Source: Actinomycetota bacterium (GTDB taxonomy: Bacteria > Actinomycetota > Thermoleophilia > UBA2241). From it: a DNA stretch of 7,737 nucleotides. This document shows, one piece after another, positions 1 to 6,664 of the stretch. Position 1 is the first letter of the stretch; every line of letters begins with the position of its first letter. The stretch lies in assembly GCA_026392265.1 (NCBI GenBank), contig JAPLCL010000305.1, positions 1 through 7,737 of the forward strand. The letters are read 5' to 3'. Both the position numbers and the translations under genes were made by a program. Under the pieces are notes generated by a model, which was not told where the DNA came from, ran no database searches, and worked only from the letters and a program-made list of their open reading frames with translations.

Positions 1-222
1 AGTGTGGCCGAGCCGCACAGCGTGGTGTGGGCGCTCGGCGATATCGAGGCGGAACTGCTCGACCAGGTCGCCCGTACCGGGGCCACCGTGGTGGCCGGCG
101 AGCTCGACCCGATGGCGGAGCTCGTGCGCGTCCATCGGGTCGCCGGCCTGCTGGCTGAGGCCAAGGGCCTCGACCCGGACCAGCCGCGGCATCTCACCAG
201 ATCGGTCGTGCTGGAATCGTGA
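1..222 (+). CDS. SIS-domain sugar isomerase/deaminase-like protein (C-terminal fragment)
   Basis: Only the last 73 codons are present; the reading frame is open at the left edge. The tail contains a DPMAELV stretch, a helix LAEAKGL, then DPDQPRHLTRSVVLE and the stop. This pattern (GLDPDxPrxLxKsV) is the characteristic end of the second SIS domain of GlmS/AgaS/FrlB-like aminosugar or sugar-phosphate isomerases and deaminases. SIS domains bind phosphosugars in the cytoplasm. The gene ends 25 nt before the sugar-binding lipoprotein on the same strand, so it is probably in the same operon and processes the imported sugar after phosphorylation. The catalytic part is outside the window, so the exact reaction (isomerase, deaminase or transaminase-like) cannot be decided. 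The GTG at 4 is an internal codon and is not taken as a start. Confidence 0.72.
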   Translation, partial: SVAEPHSVVWALGDIEAELLDQVARTGATVVAGELDPMAELVRVHRVAGLLAEAKGLDPDQPRHLTRSVVLES

Positions 223-247
223 TGACTTCGACCACAGGGGGCAGACA

Positions 248-1561
248 ATGAGGCGCGTCTCGATCGGCATCGTGGGCCTGCTGGCCCTGGTTCTCGCCGC
301 GGTGGCCCTGATGGCCGGCTGCGGGTCTTCCGGCAGCGACTCGTCGGCCACCTCCGACGCCAGCCCCACCGGCGTCGTGAACATCACCATGTGGCATGGC
401 GACATCGACTACGCCAAGGCGGCGGACGACGCCCTGGTGGCCGAGTTCAACAAGGCGAACCCCACCATCCACGTCACCGCGCTCTACAACGGGGGTAGCG
501 ACTTCGCCCTCCAGAAGACCCTCACCGCCATTGCCGGCGGCAAGCCTCCGGACATCACGTACCTGTTCGGCTCCTGGATGGCGAATATCGTCAAGAGCCC
601 CAAGGTCGTGCTGCTGAACGACCTGATCGCCAACGACCCCTCGTTCGACTGGGAGGACTTCTGGCCGACCGAGCGCCTGGCGGCCACCGTCGACGGCAAG
701 ATCGTCGGCATCCCGGCGCTCGTCGACAACCTCGCCCTGGTCTACAACAAGAAGCTCTTCGACCAGGCCGGCCTCGACTACCCCACGGCGGAGTGGACCT
801 GGGACGACTTCCGCGCCGCTGCCAAAACGCTCACCGACCCGTCCAAGAAGCAGTTCGGCTGGTCCTTCCCGGCCGACGGCAGCGAGGACACCGTGTGGCA
901 CTGGGAAGCCATGCTGTGGGAGGCCGGCGGCGACATCCTCACCCCAGACAACACGAAGGCGGCTTTCAACTCTCCGGCCGGCGTGCAGGCCTTGACGATG
1001 CTCGGCGACATGGCCACCGTCGACAAGTCGATCTACCTCGACATCACCAACACCAAGGCCTCGAGCGTGTTCAACGCCGACCGCATCGGCATGCTGGTCA
1101 CCGGGCCCTGGGACCTGCCGTCGTTCCCCAATGTCGACGTCGGCACCCAGATCATGCCGGCTTTCGTGAACCACCAGACCATCTCCGGACCCGACAACTG
1201 GGTGATCCTCGACAACGGCCCCGCCCGGGTCCAGGCCTCCTGGGAGTTCATCAAGTGGTTCACTGCGGCCAAGCAGAACCTGACCTACAACCTTGCCGTG
1301 GGTGCCCTGCCGCTGCGCGAGTCCGAGACGAAGCTGCCCGAGTACAAGGAGTACCTCGACAAGTACCCCGGCGTCGACACGTTCGTGGAAAACATGAACA
1401 ACGCCGTGAAGGCGCGCCCCACGATCCCGCAGTACTCCAAGATCTCAGAGGCGCTGGGCCAGGCCATCGTCTCGGTGCTGCTCGGCAAAGCGGACGCGCA
1501 GACGGCCTTGGACGAGGCGGCTCAAAAGACCGACGCTATCCTCGCCGTCCCCGTGCAGTGA
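248..1561 (+). CDS. ABC transporter sugar-binding lipoprotein (SBP family 1)
   Basis: This 437-residue protein is an extracellular solute-binding protein of the bacterial SBP_bac_1 (MalE/UgpB-like) family. It captures a sugar outside the membrane and hands it to the permeases encoded next. Residues 1-24 form a lipoprotein signal: MRR, a hydrophobic core and the lipobox M-A-G-Cys25, followed by a Ser/Gly/Asp-rich linker to about residue 40. Family features follow in order: ITMWH (46-50), an EFNKANP segment (66-72), PDITYLFGSW (101-110), GKIVGIPALVDNLALVYNKK (150-169), TWDDF (184-188) and GPWDL (286-290). The domain is rich in Trp, typical of carbohydrate binding by stacking. The ATG at 248 is chosen because AGGGGGC (236-242) lies at good spacing and the signal peptide begins there; the frame stays open further upstream only by chance overlap with the SIS gene. 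Ligand unknown. Confidence 0.93.
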   Translation: MRRVSIGIVGLLALVLAAVALMAGCGSSGSDSSATSDASPTGVVNITMWHGDIDYAKAADDALVAEFNKANPTIHVTALYNGGSDFALQKTLTAIAGGKPPDITYLFGSWMANIVKSPKVVLLNDLIANDPSFDWEDFWPTERLAATVDGKIVGIPALVDNLALVYNKKLFDQAGLDYPTAEWTWDDFRAAAKTLTDPSKKQFGWSFPADGSEDTVWHWEAMLWEAGGDILTPDNTKAAFNSPAGVQALTMLGDMATVDKSIYLDITNTKASSVFNADRIGMLVTGPWDLPSFPNVDVGTQIMPAFVNHQTISGPDNWVILDNGPARVQASWEFIKWFTAAKQNLTYNLAVGALPLRESETKLPEYKEYLDKYPGVDTFVENMNNAVKARPTIPQYSKISEALGQAIVSVLLGKADAQTALDEAAQKTDAILAVPVQ

Positions 1562-1574
1562 GCGGCCCGGCCGC
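1562..1574. repeat. GC palindrome after the binding-protein gene
   Basis: GCGGCC-C-GGCCGC is a perfect 13-nt palindrome starting at the base after the binding-protein stop codon and ending ten bases before the first permease ATG. In RNA it could fold as a 4-bp stem (GCGG/CCGC) with a 5-nt loop. Intercistronic structures after sugar-binding-protein genes are known to stabilise the upstream mRNA or reduce read-through, as in E. coli malE-malF. Here the structure is small, and in GC-rich DNA such palindromes arise by chance, so a role is only possible. Confidence 0.25.
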
Positions 1575-1583
1575 CTCGCGCTG

Positions 1584-2486
1584 ATGCTCGCCCCCGGGTC
1601 AACGGCGCGCCGGGCGCTCGGCTCGGACCATGTCGCCGGGTGGCTCTTCGTCGCCCCGGCCGTGGTACTCATCGGGATCTTCGGCCTGGTGCCCATCGTA
1701 TGGTCGGCGATCATGTCGTTCCAGGCCAACGACCTGGTCTCCGCGCCCAGCTGGGTCGGGCTGGCCAACTACCAGGCGCTGGTCAAGGACCCGGTCTTCA
1801 TGGCCTCGGTGCGGCACACGCTGGTCTACACGCTGCTGTTTGTGCCGCTCTCCGTGGCCGGCTCGCTGCTGGTCGCCTGGGCCCTGAACCGCAAGCTCAG
1901 GGGGGTGCGCTTCTATCGCCTGGCCGTGTTCGTACCCGTGGTCACCTCCACCGTAGCTACCGGGATCATCTTCATGTGGCTCCTCGACCCCGTCTTCGGC
2001 CTGGTCAATTACTTCCTGAGCCTCGTCGGGCTGCCCGAACAGGGATTCCTCCAGGACACGAATCAGGCGCTCGTCTGCATCGTCTTCATGACGGTCTGGG
2101 GCTGGCTGGGCTTCGACGTGATCATCTATCTCGCCGCCCTGCAGGGCATCCCGCAGGAGCTCATGGAGGCGGCCCAGATCGACGGCGCCGGTACGTGGAG
2201 CTCGTTCCGCAACGTGGTGCTGCCGTTCCTCCGGCCGGCCACGCTCTTCCTGATCGTCTGGTCGACGATCAGCGCCCTGCAGCTCTTCGACGAGATCTAC
2301 GTCACGACGAGGGGCGGGCCGCTCGGCTCGACGACGGTGATCGTGTACTACCTGTACCAGCAGGCGTTCCAGTTCTTCAACGCCGGCTACGGCGCGGCGA
2401 TCGCCTACGTGCTCTTCCTGGCGATCCTCCTCATCACGATCCTCCAGCTCAAGCTCGGCGCCCAGCGCGTCTACGGCAAGTCATGA
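1584..2486 (+). CDS. Sugar ABC transporter permease, MalF/UgpA type
   Basis: This 300-residue integral membrane protein is one of two permeases forming the importer channel. About six hydrophobic segments are visible (roughly 20-42, 78-100, 113-134, 162-184, 216-236 and 268-290). The cytoplasmic EAA loop that docks on the ATPase is clear: QELMEAAQIDGAGTWSSF, with E195-A196-A197, G201 and the closing L213-P214. The N-terminal GWLFVAPAVVLIGIFGLVPI motif is typical of the MalF/UgpA/LacF group (binding-protein-dependent transport inner membrane component). It starts 22 nt after the binding-protein stop. There is no recognisable Shine-Dalgarno sequence before the ATG, unlike the other genes of the operon, which may keep the permease level below that of the binding protein. 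No better in-frame start is available upstream. Confidence 0.92.
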   Translation: MLAPGSTARRALGSDHVAGWLFVAPAVVLIGIFGLVPIVWSAIMSFQANDLVSAPSWVGLANYQALVKDPVFMASVRHTLVYTLLFVPLSVAGSLLVAWALNRKLRGVRFYRLAVFVPVVTSTVATGIIFMWLLDPVFGLVNYFLSLVGLPEQGFLQDTNQALVCIVFMTVWGWLGFDVIIYLAALQGIPQELMEAAQIDGAGTWSSFRNVVLPFLRPATLFLIVWSTISALQLFDEIYVTTRGGPLGSTTVIVYYLYQQAFQFFNAGYGAAIAYVLFLAILLITILQLKLGAQRVYGKS

Positions 2487-2496
2487 GGGTGGGCTG

Positions 2497-3381
2497 ATGG
2501 AAAGCGGGGCGCTGATACGCGCAGACCGCCCCCTCGATCTGGAGGCGGTCCCCGAGCGCCGCCCCCGGCGCTGGCCGTTCAGCCCGTGGCACTTCTTCCT
2601 GATCCCGCTGGCGCTGATGATGCTGATGCCGCTGGTCTGGTCGGTGGTGACCTCGCTCGAGACCTCGTCGGAAGCACAGCGCTTCCCGCCGGTCCTAATC
2701 CCCAGCGCCCTGCACTTCTCCAACTACGTGGACGCCTGGAACTCATTGCCGTTCGCGCACTTCTTCCTCAACAGCTTCCTCTACTCGCTGGCCACCGTGG
2801 CCGGCAACCTGCTCTTCTGCAGCCTCGCCGCCTACGCCTTCGCGCGGCTGCGCTTCATCGGCAGCAACCTGCTCTTCGTGCTGCTGCTGGTCACGCTGAT
2901 GGTCCCCTTCCAGGTCGTGCTCATCCCGACCTTCCTCATCGTGCGCAACCTGGGGCTCATCGACAGTGTCGGGGGCCTGATCGTGCCCAACCTCTGCGGC
3001 GTCTTCGGCATCTTTCTGCTGCGCCAGTTCTTCCAGTCACTGCCCGTGGAGCTCGAGGAAGCGGCGCGCATCGACGGCGCCTCGCGCCTCGGGGTCTTCT
3101 TCAAGATCGTCCTGCCGCTCTCGGCGCCGGTGCTGGCCACCCTGGCGATCATCCAGTTCATGTGGTCGTGGAACGACTTTCTCTGGCCGCTGATCATCAT
3201 CACCACGCCCGAGCACTCGCCCCTGCAGTTGGGCTTGTCGATGTTCCAGGGCACGCACGTGACCCAATGGAACCTGCTCATGGCCGGGACCGTGATGAGC
3301 CAGATCCCCATGCTGGCGGTCTTCCTGCTCGCGCAGCGCTGGTTCATCCAGTCCATCGCCTACACCGGGATCAAGCAGTGA
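2497..3381 (+). CDS. Sugar ABC transporter permease, MalG/UgpE type
   Basis: This 294-residue protein is the second permease of the importer. After a basic, Pro/Arg-rich cytoplasmic N-terminus (1-30), hydrophobic segments lie near 31-52, 90-112, 123-145, 157-177, 208-230 and 259-281. The EAA loop reads LPVELEEAARIDGAS, with E188-A189-A190, D193-G194 and the closing L206-P207. A short C-terminal AYTGIKQ (about 288-294) matches the usual MalG-type ending G-x-x-K/G. The ribosome-binding sequence GAGGGTGG (2485-2492) overlaps the stop codon of the upstream permease, with a 10-nt gap between genes, so the two permeases are very likely translationally coupled and made in equal amounts. The substrate is not deducible. 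Confidence 0.92.
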   Translation: MESGALIRADRPLDLEAVPERRPRRWPFSPWHFFLIPLALMMLMPLVWSVVTSLETSSEAQRFPPVLIPSALHFSNYVDAWNSLPFAHFFLNSFLYSLATVAGNLLFCSLAAYAFARLRFIGSNLLFVLLLVTLMVPFQVVLIPTFLIVRNLGLIDSVGGLIVPNLCGVFGIFLLRQFFQSLPVELEEAARIDGASRLGVFFKIVLPLSAPVLATLAIIQFMWSWNDFLWPLIIITTPEHSPLQLGLSMFQGTHVTQWNLLMAGTVMSQIPMLAVFLLAQRWFIQSIAYTGIKQ

Positions 3382-3405
3382 GCCTGGAAGGAAAGGAGTA
3401 GCCCC

Positions 3406-4527
3406 ATGGCCGACGTGTCCTTCCAGGACGTGACCAAGGAATTCCCCGGCGCGACCGTGGCGGTGGACCGCCTGACGCTCGACGTCCCCGACGGCGAGTT
3501 CATGATCCTCGTGGGGCCGTCGGGCTGCGGTAAGACCACGGCGCTGCGCCTGGTCGCCGGGCTCGAGACGGCGACCTCGGGGGCGATCACGATCGCCGGT
3601 AAGAACGTCACCCATCTGTCTCCCCGCGACCGCGACATCGCCATGGTCTTCCAGAACTACGCGCTTTACCCGCACATGACGGTGTACAAGAACCTCGCCT
3701 TCGGGCTGCGCCAGCGCAGGACCGGCAGGGCCGAGATCGAGCGGCGCGTCACGGAGGTCAGCGCGATGCTGGGGCTCGACGAGCTGCTCGCGCGCCGCCC
3801 GGCGCAGCTCTCCGGCGGCCAGCGGCAGCGCGTCGCCATGGGCCGGGCGCTGGTCCGCGAGCCCAAGGCGTTCCTGCTCGACGAGCCGCTGTCGAACCTC
3901 GACGCCAAGCTGCGCGTGCAGATGCGCGCCGAGCTCAAGCGGCTGCACCAGCAGATGGACATCACGACGATCTACGTGACCCACGACCAAGTGGAGGCGA
4001 TGACGCTCGGCGACCGGCTCGCGGTCATGAGGGCGGGCAAGCTCCAGCAGGTAGGGACGCCGCAGGACGTGTACGAGCGGCCCACCAACGTCTTCGTGGC
4101 GCACTTCATCGGCAGCCCGCCGATGAACCTGTTGAAGGCGACGGTGGCCGCGGGTCGAGCGCAGGCCGGCGACCTTTCGATCGAGCTCCCGCACGTACCT
4201 GAGGGCCCCTGCATCATCGGCATCCGCCCCGACTCCCTCTCGCTCGCCCAAGGAGAAGACGCGCCGGCGGCGCTCGACTTCGACATCGAGGTCATCGAGC
4301 CGCTCGGCGGCGAGCTTCTGGCGCACGGCTTTGTCAACGGCCACCTGGCCTCGCCGGACACCAGCGATGAGATGCCGCTGCTCGCCGGCGCCTCGGAGTC
4401 GCGCGCCGAGATCACCGCGAAGCTCGACGGACGCCTGCGGCTCAAGGCCGGCGCACGCGTGCGCCTGGCCGTGCGCCCCGGCGAGGTCTACGCCTTCGAC
4501 GCGGCGACCGGCGATGCGCTGCGGTGA
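3406..4527 (+). CDS. Sugar ABC transporter ATP-binding protein, MalK/UgpC/MsmK type
   Basis: This 373-residue ATPase powers the importer by ATP hydrolysis on the cytoplasmic face of the membrane. All nucleotide-binding motifs are intact: Walker A GPSGCGKTT (37-45), Q-loop around Q83 in VFQNYALYPH, signature LSGGQ (135-139), Walker B AFLLDEP (155-161, catalytic E160), D-loop SNLDA (163-167) and H-loop H193. A C-terminal regulatory/TOBE (MalK-like OB) region runs from about 236 to the end, with the GIRPDSL motif (272-278) and the terminal G-x-VYAFDAATGDAL. Length and layout are normal for the carbohydrate-uptake (CUT1) subfamily. The start is supported by AAAGGAG (3392-3398), seven bases before the ATG. 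It lies 24 nt after the second permease, in the same operon. Many actinobacteria use one shared distant ATPase for several sugar importers; this locus instead has its own. Confidence 0.95.
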   Translation: MADVSFQDVTKEFPGATVAVDRLTLDVPDGEFMILVGPSGCGKTTALRLVAGLETATSGAITIAGKNVTHLSPRDRDIAMVFQNYALYPHMTVYKNLAFGLRQRRTGRAEIERRVTEVSAMLGLDELLARRPAQLSGGQRQRVAMGRALVREPKAFLLDEPLSNLDAKLRVQMRAELKRLHQQMDITTIYVTHDQVEAMTLGDRLAVMRAGKLQQVGTPQDVYERPTNVFVAHFIGSPPMNLLKATVAAGRAQAGDLSIELPHVPEGPCIIGIRPDSLSLAQGEDAPAALDFDIEVIEPLGGELLAHGFVNGHLASPDTSDEMPLLAGASESRAEITAKLDGRLRLKAGARVRLAVRPGEVYAFDAATGDALR

Positions 4528-4587
4528 CCCGGTCGTGCGCATCGGCGCCGGCACGTCGTGTCGTGTTGCTTCCTGCGCACTACCCTT

Positions 4588-4606
4588 CCGTTTCCTGCAG
4601 AAACGG
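4588..4606. promoter_or_regulatory. Inverted repeat, candidate operator of the DeoR-family regulator
   Basis: CCGTTTC-CTGCA-GAAACGG is a perfect 7-bp inverted repeat with a 5-nt spacer, in the 104-nt gap before the regulator gene. It sits over the expected -35 region of the promoter whose -10 box is at 4620-4625, so a bound protein would block transcription. TTTC/GAAA-type half-sites occur in operators of some DeoR-family repressors (for example AgaR). Autoregulation by the adjacent DeoR protein is the simplest reading, but it is inferred from position and symmetry only. The main operon promoter, where a second copy would be expected, is outside the window. Confidence 0.5.
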
Positions 4607-4619
4607 TCAACGCCGATGA

Positions 4620-4625
4620 TAGGAT
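4620..4625 (+). promoter_or_regulatory. -10 box (TAGGAT) for a leaderless deoR-family transcript
   Basis: TAGGAT fits the actinobacterial TANNNT -10 consensus and ends six bases before the ATG at 4632, so transcription would begin at or next to the A of the start codon. No Shine-Dalgarno sequence lies in the intervening AGCCGC. This spacing is the hallmark of leaderless genes in actinobacteria. No clear TTGACA-like -35 is present; that region is occupied by the inverted repeat at 4588-4606. Confidence 0.5.
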
Positions 4626-4631
4626 AGCCGC

Positions 4632-5393
4632 ATGCGCCAGGAAGAACGTATGGGCCTCATCCTCGAAGAGCTCGCCGCCGACGGCTCCGTCGGCGTGGCC
4701 CAGATCGCCGCCAAGCTGGGCGTGTCCACCGCATCCATCCGTCGCGACCTGCAGCTGCTCGAGAAGCAGCGGCTGTTGTCACGCACGCACGGCGGCGCGG
4801 TGGCCAACAGCACCGCCTACGAGCTGCCGCTGCGCTACCGCGGCGGGCGGCACCGCGACGAGAAGCGGCGCATCGCCGCCGCGGCCGCGGCCCGCATCGG
4901 CGACGATGTCGCCTCGGTGGGCCTCACCGGCGGTACCACGACAACGGAGGTCGCGCGCCGGCTGGCCGACCGCCAGGGGCTCACCGTGGTCACCAACGCG
5001 CTCAATATCGCCGCCGAACTCGCCGTGCGCCCCGACATCAAGCTGATCGTCACCGGCGGCGCCGCACGCAGCGAGTCCTACGAGCTCGTGGGGCCGCTGG
5101 CAGAGGCCACCCTCGAGGGCATGAACCTCGATCTGGCGGTGGTCGGTGTGGACGGCATCACGGTCCAGGGCGGCCTCACCACGCACCACGACATCGAGGC
5201 CCACACCAACCGCGTGCTCATCGGCCGCGCCAAGCGAGTGATCGTGGTCGCCGACGGCTCCAAGGTCGGGCGCCTCGCCTTCGCCCGCATCTGCGCCGTA
5301 GATTTGGTACACGAACTGATCACCGACACCTCGGCATCTGCGCCCGAGCTGCAACGTCTCGCCGACGCCGGGATCGTCATCACCACCGTCTGA
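4632..5393 (+). CDS. DeoR/GlpR-family transcriptional regulator of sugar metabolism
   Basis: This 253-residue protein has the two-domain layout and length of DeoR-family repressors. Residues 1-56 hold the winged helix-turn-helix: QEERMGLILEEL, then VAQIAAKLGVSTASIRRDL (22-40, recognition helix) and the family tag RTHGGAV (51-57). The C-terminal DeoRC phosphosugar-sensing domain follows, with GLTGGTTTT (97-105), VVTNAL (119-124), TGGAARSESYELVG (141-154), VGVDGI (171-176) and VADGSKVG (206-213). These proteins bind a sugar phosphate through the Gly/Thr-rich loop and release DNA. Its place after the importer genes suggests that it controls uptake and catabolism of that sugar. Transcription appears to be separate and leaderless, with a putative operator just upstream. 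The ATG at 4632 is supported by the -10 spacing and by the normal N-terminus. The inducer is unknown. Confidence 0.92.
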   Translation: MRQEERMGLILEELAADGSVGVAQIAAKLGVSTASIRRDLQLLEKQRLLSRTHGGAVANSTAYELPLRYRGGRHRDEKRRIAAAAAARIGDDVASVGLTGGTTTTEVARRLADRQGLTVVTNALNIAAELAVRPDIKLIVTGGAARSESYELVGPLAEATLEGMNLDLAVVGVDGITVQGGLTTHHDIEAHTNRVLIGRAKRVIVVADGSKVGRLAFARICAVDLVHELITDTSASAPELQRLADAGIVITTV

Positions 5394-5406
5394 GCACGGC
5401 CGTCGC

Positions 5407-5437
5407 GCCGGGCCAGACCCAAAGGGTAGCGCCCGGC
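5407..5437. terminator. Bipartite hairpin between convergent genes (likely bidirectional terminator)
   Basis: Outer arms GCCGGGC (5407-5413) and GCCCGGC (5431-5437) form a perfect 7-bp stem. Inside it, ACCC (5417-5420) and GGGT (5424-5427) form a 4-bp stem closed by an AAA loop, separated from the outer stem by a 3x3 internal loop. It begins 14 nt after the regulator stop and ends 5 nt before the last codon of the minus-strand phosphoesterase, so it can serve both transcripts. There is no T-tract on either strand, as is common for hairpin terminators in high-GC bacteria. Confidence 0.55.
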
Positions 5438-5442
5438 CCCCG

Positions 5443-5970
5443 TCAGCCGGAGAAGGCCTCGGTGGACCGCTTCAGCGGGACGAACCTCACGCTGAGCCCC
5501 GTCTCCTCCACGGTGACCACGGCCACGGTGGGGTCGTCGTCCTCCTCGTGCGGAGACGAAGCGGTGCCCGGATTGAGATACACGGTGCCGTCGATCCACT
5601 CGACGGCGGGAAGGTGGTCGTGCCCGAAGACCACGAGGTCCGGCGGCGACTCGGGCGTGAGCCCGTCGATCTTGCCCAACGCGAGACGTTTGATCAGCCG
5701 CTTACGTTTGTGACTGACGACGAAGCGCACACCGCCGGCCTTTCCGGCGACTTCACGCGGCAGCTTGCCGAGCTTGCCGCCGTCCATGTTGCCGGCGACG
5801 GCGGTCACCGGCGCGATCGCCTCGAGTACCTCGAGCGTGGCCGGGTCCATGATGTCGCCGGCGTGGATGATGTGGTGCACGCCGGCGAACACGGACACCA
5901 CGAGAGGGTCGAGGTAGCCGTGCGTGTCGGAGATCACGCCGATGCGCATCAGGTCGGTCATCAGGACCAT
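5443..5970 (-). CDS. YfcE/MJ0936-family metallophosphoesterase (phosphodiesterase)
   Basis: This 175-residue protein is a calcineurin-like phosphoesterase of the small YfcE/MJ0936 group, cytoplasmic enzymes that use two metal ions to cleave phosphodiesters; the natural substrate is mostly unknown. The metal-ligand motifs appear in order: DTHG (D15, H17), HAGD (D39), GNMD (N61), SH (H87) and GHDH (H117, H119), followed by NPGTASSP (133-140). Two positions differ from the usual family wording: the third motif reads VVSHKRK where many members have THG, and the fourth reads GHDH where GHTH is common. The metal-binding His residues are kept. The first of three in-frame ATGs (5970, 5961, 5949) is chosen because GAGGT (complement of 5976-5980) lies five bases before it. 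It is transcribed toward the DeoR gene and shares its terminator; no link to sugar transport is evident. Confidence 0.9.
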   Translation of the reverse strand: MVLMTDLMRIGVISDTHGYLDPLVVSVFAGVHHIIHAGDIMDPATLEVLEAIAPVTAVAGNMDGGKLGKLPREVAGKAGGVRFVVSHKRKRLIKRLALGKIDGLTPESPPDLVVFGHDHLPAVEWIDGTVYLNPGTASSPHEEDDDPTVAVVTVEETGLSVRFVPLKRSTEAFSG

Positions 5971-5975
5971 ACTCT

Positions 5976-5980
5976 ACCTC
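5976..5980 (-). promoter_or_regulatory. Ribosome-binding site deciding the phosphoesterase start
   Basis: Read on the minus strand, GAGGT is followed by AGAGT and then ATG (5970-5968). The spacing is normal, whereas the internal ATGs at 5961 and 5949 have no such sequence at the right distance, so the longest start is preferred. Confidence 0.5.
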
Positions 5981-6041
5981 GCCGGCGCGCCTCTGTGGTA
6001 GGGGTCGTTGCCGTTACCGCGGCGAGCGCGCTGCGCAGACG

Positions 6042-6067
6042 GTTTCTGCAGGCCGCAGCGCGGGCAT
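6042..6067 (+). promoter_or_regulatory. Candidate SigB/SigF-type stress promoter for the DUF1269-like gene
   Basis: GTTT (6042-6045), sixteen bases, then GGGCAT (6062-6067), about 40 nt before the ATG at 6108. This differs in one base from the GTTT-N14-17-GGGTAT pattern known for SigB/SigF-type stress sigma factors of actinobacteria. The next gene has a similar element at the same distance. The call rests on a short degenerate pattern and has not been tested. Confidence 0.35.
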
Positions 6068-6107
6068 TCAGAGCCGAGATCGCCAACCCGAGCATCAAGG
6101 AGCAGGC

Positions 6108-6614
6108 ATGGCAGACGAACCCGTTTTTCTCTACTTGGCCACCTACGACAGCGTCGCCGACGCGCAGTTCGACTTCGAGGCCGTCAAGGCGCTGCACAAG
6201 GATCACGTCATCGGCACCTACGACGCCGCCGTCATCACCAAGGACGCGCATGGTCACGTGCACGTGAGTAAGCACGAGAAGCCCACCCAGCACGCGGCCT
6301 GGACAGGCCTCGCCGTGGGCGCCGTGCTCGGCATCATCTTCCCGCCGTCCATCCTCGTCGGCGCGGCCGCCGGTGGGCTTGCCGGCGGCCTCATCGGCCA
6401 CTTCTGGAAGGGTCTGTCGCGCAGGGACGTGATGGAGCTCGGTGAGCTGCTCGACGACGGCGAGGCCGCTCTTCTGATCATCGGAGAGTCGGCGCTGCAG
6501 ACCTACGTCGACACGGCCCTCACCAAGGCGCGCAAACGGGCCACCCGCGAAGTCGACATGGAGAGTAAGGTCCTGAGCAAGGAACTGGCGGACGCTGCCA
6601 AGGCCGCAAAGTAG
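6108..6614 (+). CDS. DUF1269-like glycine-rich membrane protein
   Basis: This 168-residue protein resembles the DUF1269 family of predicted membrane proteins; the function is unknown. Residues 5-45 form an alpha/beta unit beginning FLYLATYDSVADAQFDFEAV and continuing to GTYDAAVITKDAHGHVHV, the usual DUF1269 opening (strand, helix over an acidic face, strand ending in a charged hairpin). Residues 64-98 are a glycine/alanine-rich hydrophobic stretch (GLAVGAVLGIIFPPSILVGA and onward) that looks like a membrane-inserting helical hairpin. Residues 105-135 (RRDVMELGELLDDGEAALLI) form a second alpha/beta half, followed by a Lys/Ala-rich tail. AAGGAG (6097-6102), five bases before the ATG, fixes the start. 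It lies divergent from the phosphoesterase and has its own candidate stress-type promoter. Such proteins have been placed near stress genes in actinobacteria, but a role here is inference only. Confidence 0.78.
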   Translation: MADEPVFLYLATYDSVADAQFDFEAVKALHKDHVIGTYDAAVITKDAHGHVHVSKHEKPTQHAAWTGLAVGAVLGIIFPPSILVGAAAGGLAGGLIGHFWKGLSRRDVMELGELLDDGEAALLIIGESALQTYVDTALTKARKRATREVDMESKVLSKELADAAKAAK

Positions 6615-6615
6615 T

Positions 6616-6629
6616 TCCGTTAGCACGGA
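6616..6629 (+). terminator. Small hairpin after the DUF1269-like gene
   Basis: TCCGT-TAGC-ACGGA forms a 5-bp stem with a 4-nt loop, beginning two bases after the stop codon. No T-tract follows. It is weak, and a second hairpin (CGCCGC-CTGA-GCGGCG, 6668-6683) further down could instead end this transcript. Confidence 0.25.
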
Positions 6630-6664
6630 GCCCGCGCCGCACAGGTTGTGAAGTCGCGCACGAC

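Noticed and set aside
2..247. N-terminal extension of the binding protein through the SIS gene region
   Set aside because: The signal peptide with its lipobox begins at the ATG at 248, behind a good ribosome-binding site. The extension overlaps the conserved SIS C-terminus in another frame.
194..1174. A 326-codon open frame on the minus strand opposite the sugar-binding protein
   Set aside because: It is antisense to a clear lipoprotein gene, has a biased low-information composition and no ribosome-binding site, and is therefore a shadow frame.
3037..4554. A 505-codon open frame on the minus strand opposite the ATPase and the second permease
   Set aside because: The + strand carries the intact ABC ATPase motifs here. 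The minus-strand translation is an Arg/His/Gly/Val-rich composition without domains, as expected from a shadow frame in high-GC coding DNA.
4550..4567. Possible terminator hairpin after the ATPase gene (CACG/CGTG stem, extendable by G-U pairs)
   Set aside because: The stem has only four strong pairs and no T-tract. It is too weak to call, and termination after the ATPase gene remains undecided.
6042..6052. GTTTCTGCAGG, an 11-base match to the reverse complement of part of the putative DeoR operator (4594-4604)
   Set aside because: It lacks the second half-site, and several 11-base matches are expected by chance within a window of this length, so it is not called a second operator.
5971..6107. 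Search for a small gene or RNA in the divergent gap
   Set aside because: Only the candidate stress promoter and two ribosome-binding sites could be supported. The + strand frame running through it is a shadow of the DUF1269-like gene region and has no start signals.
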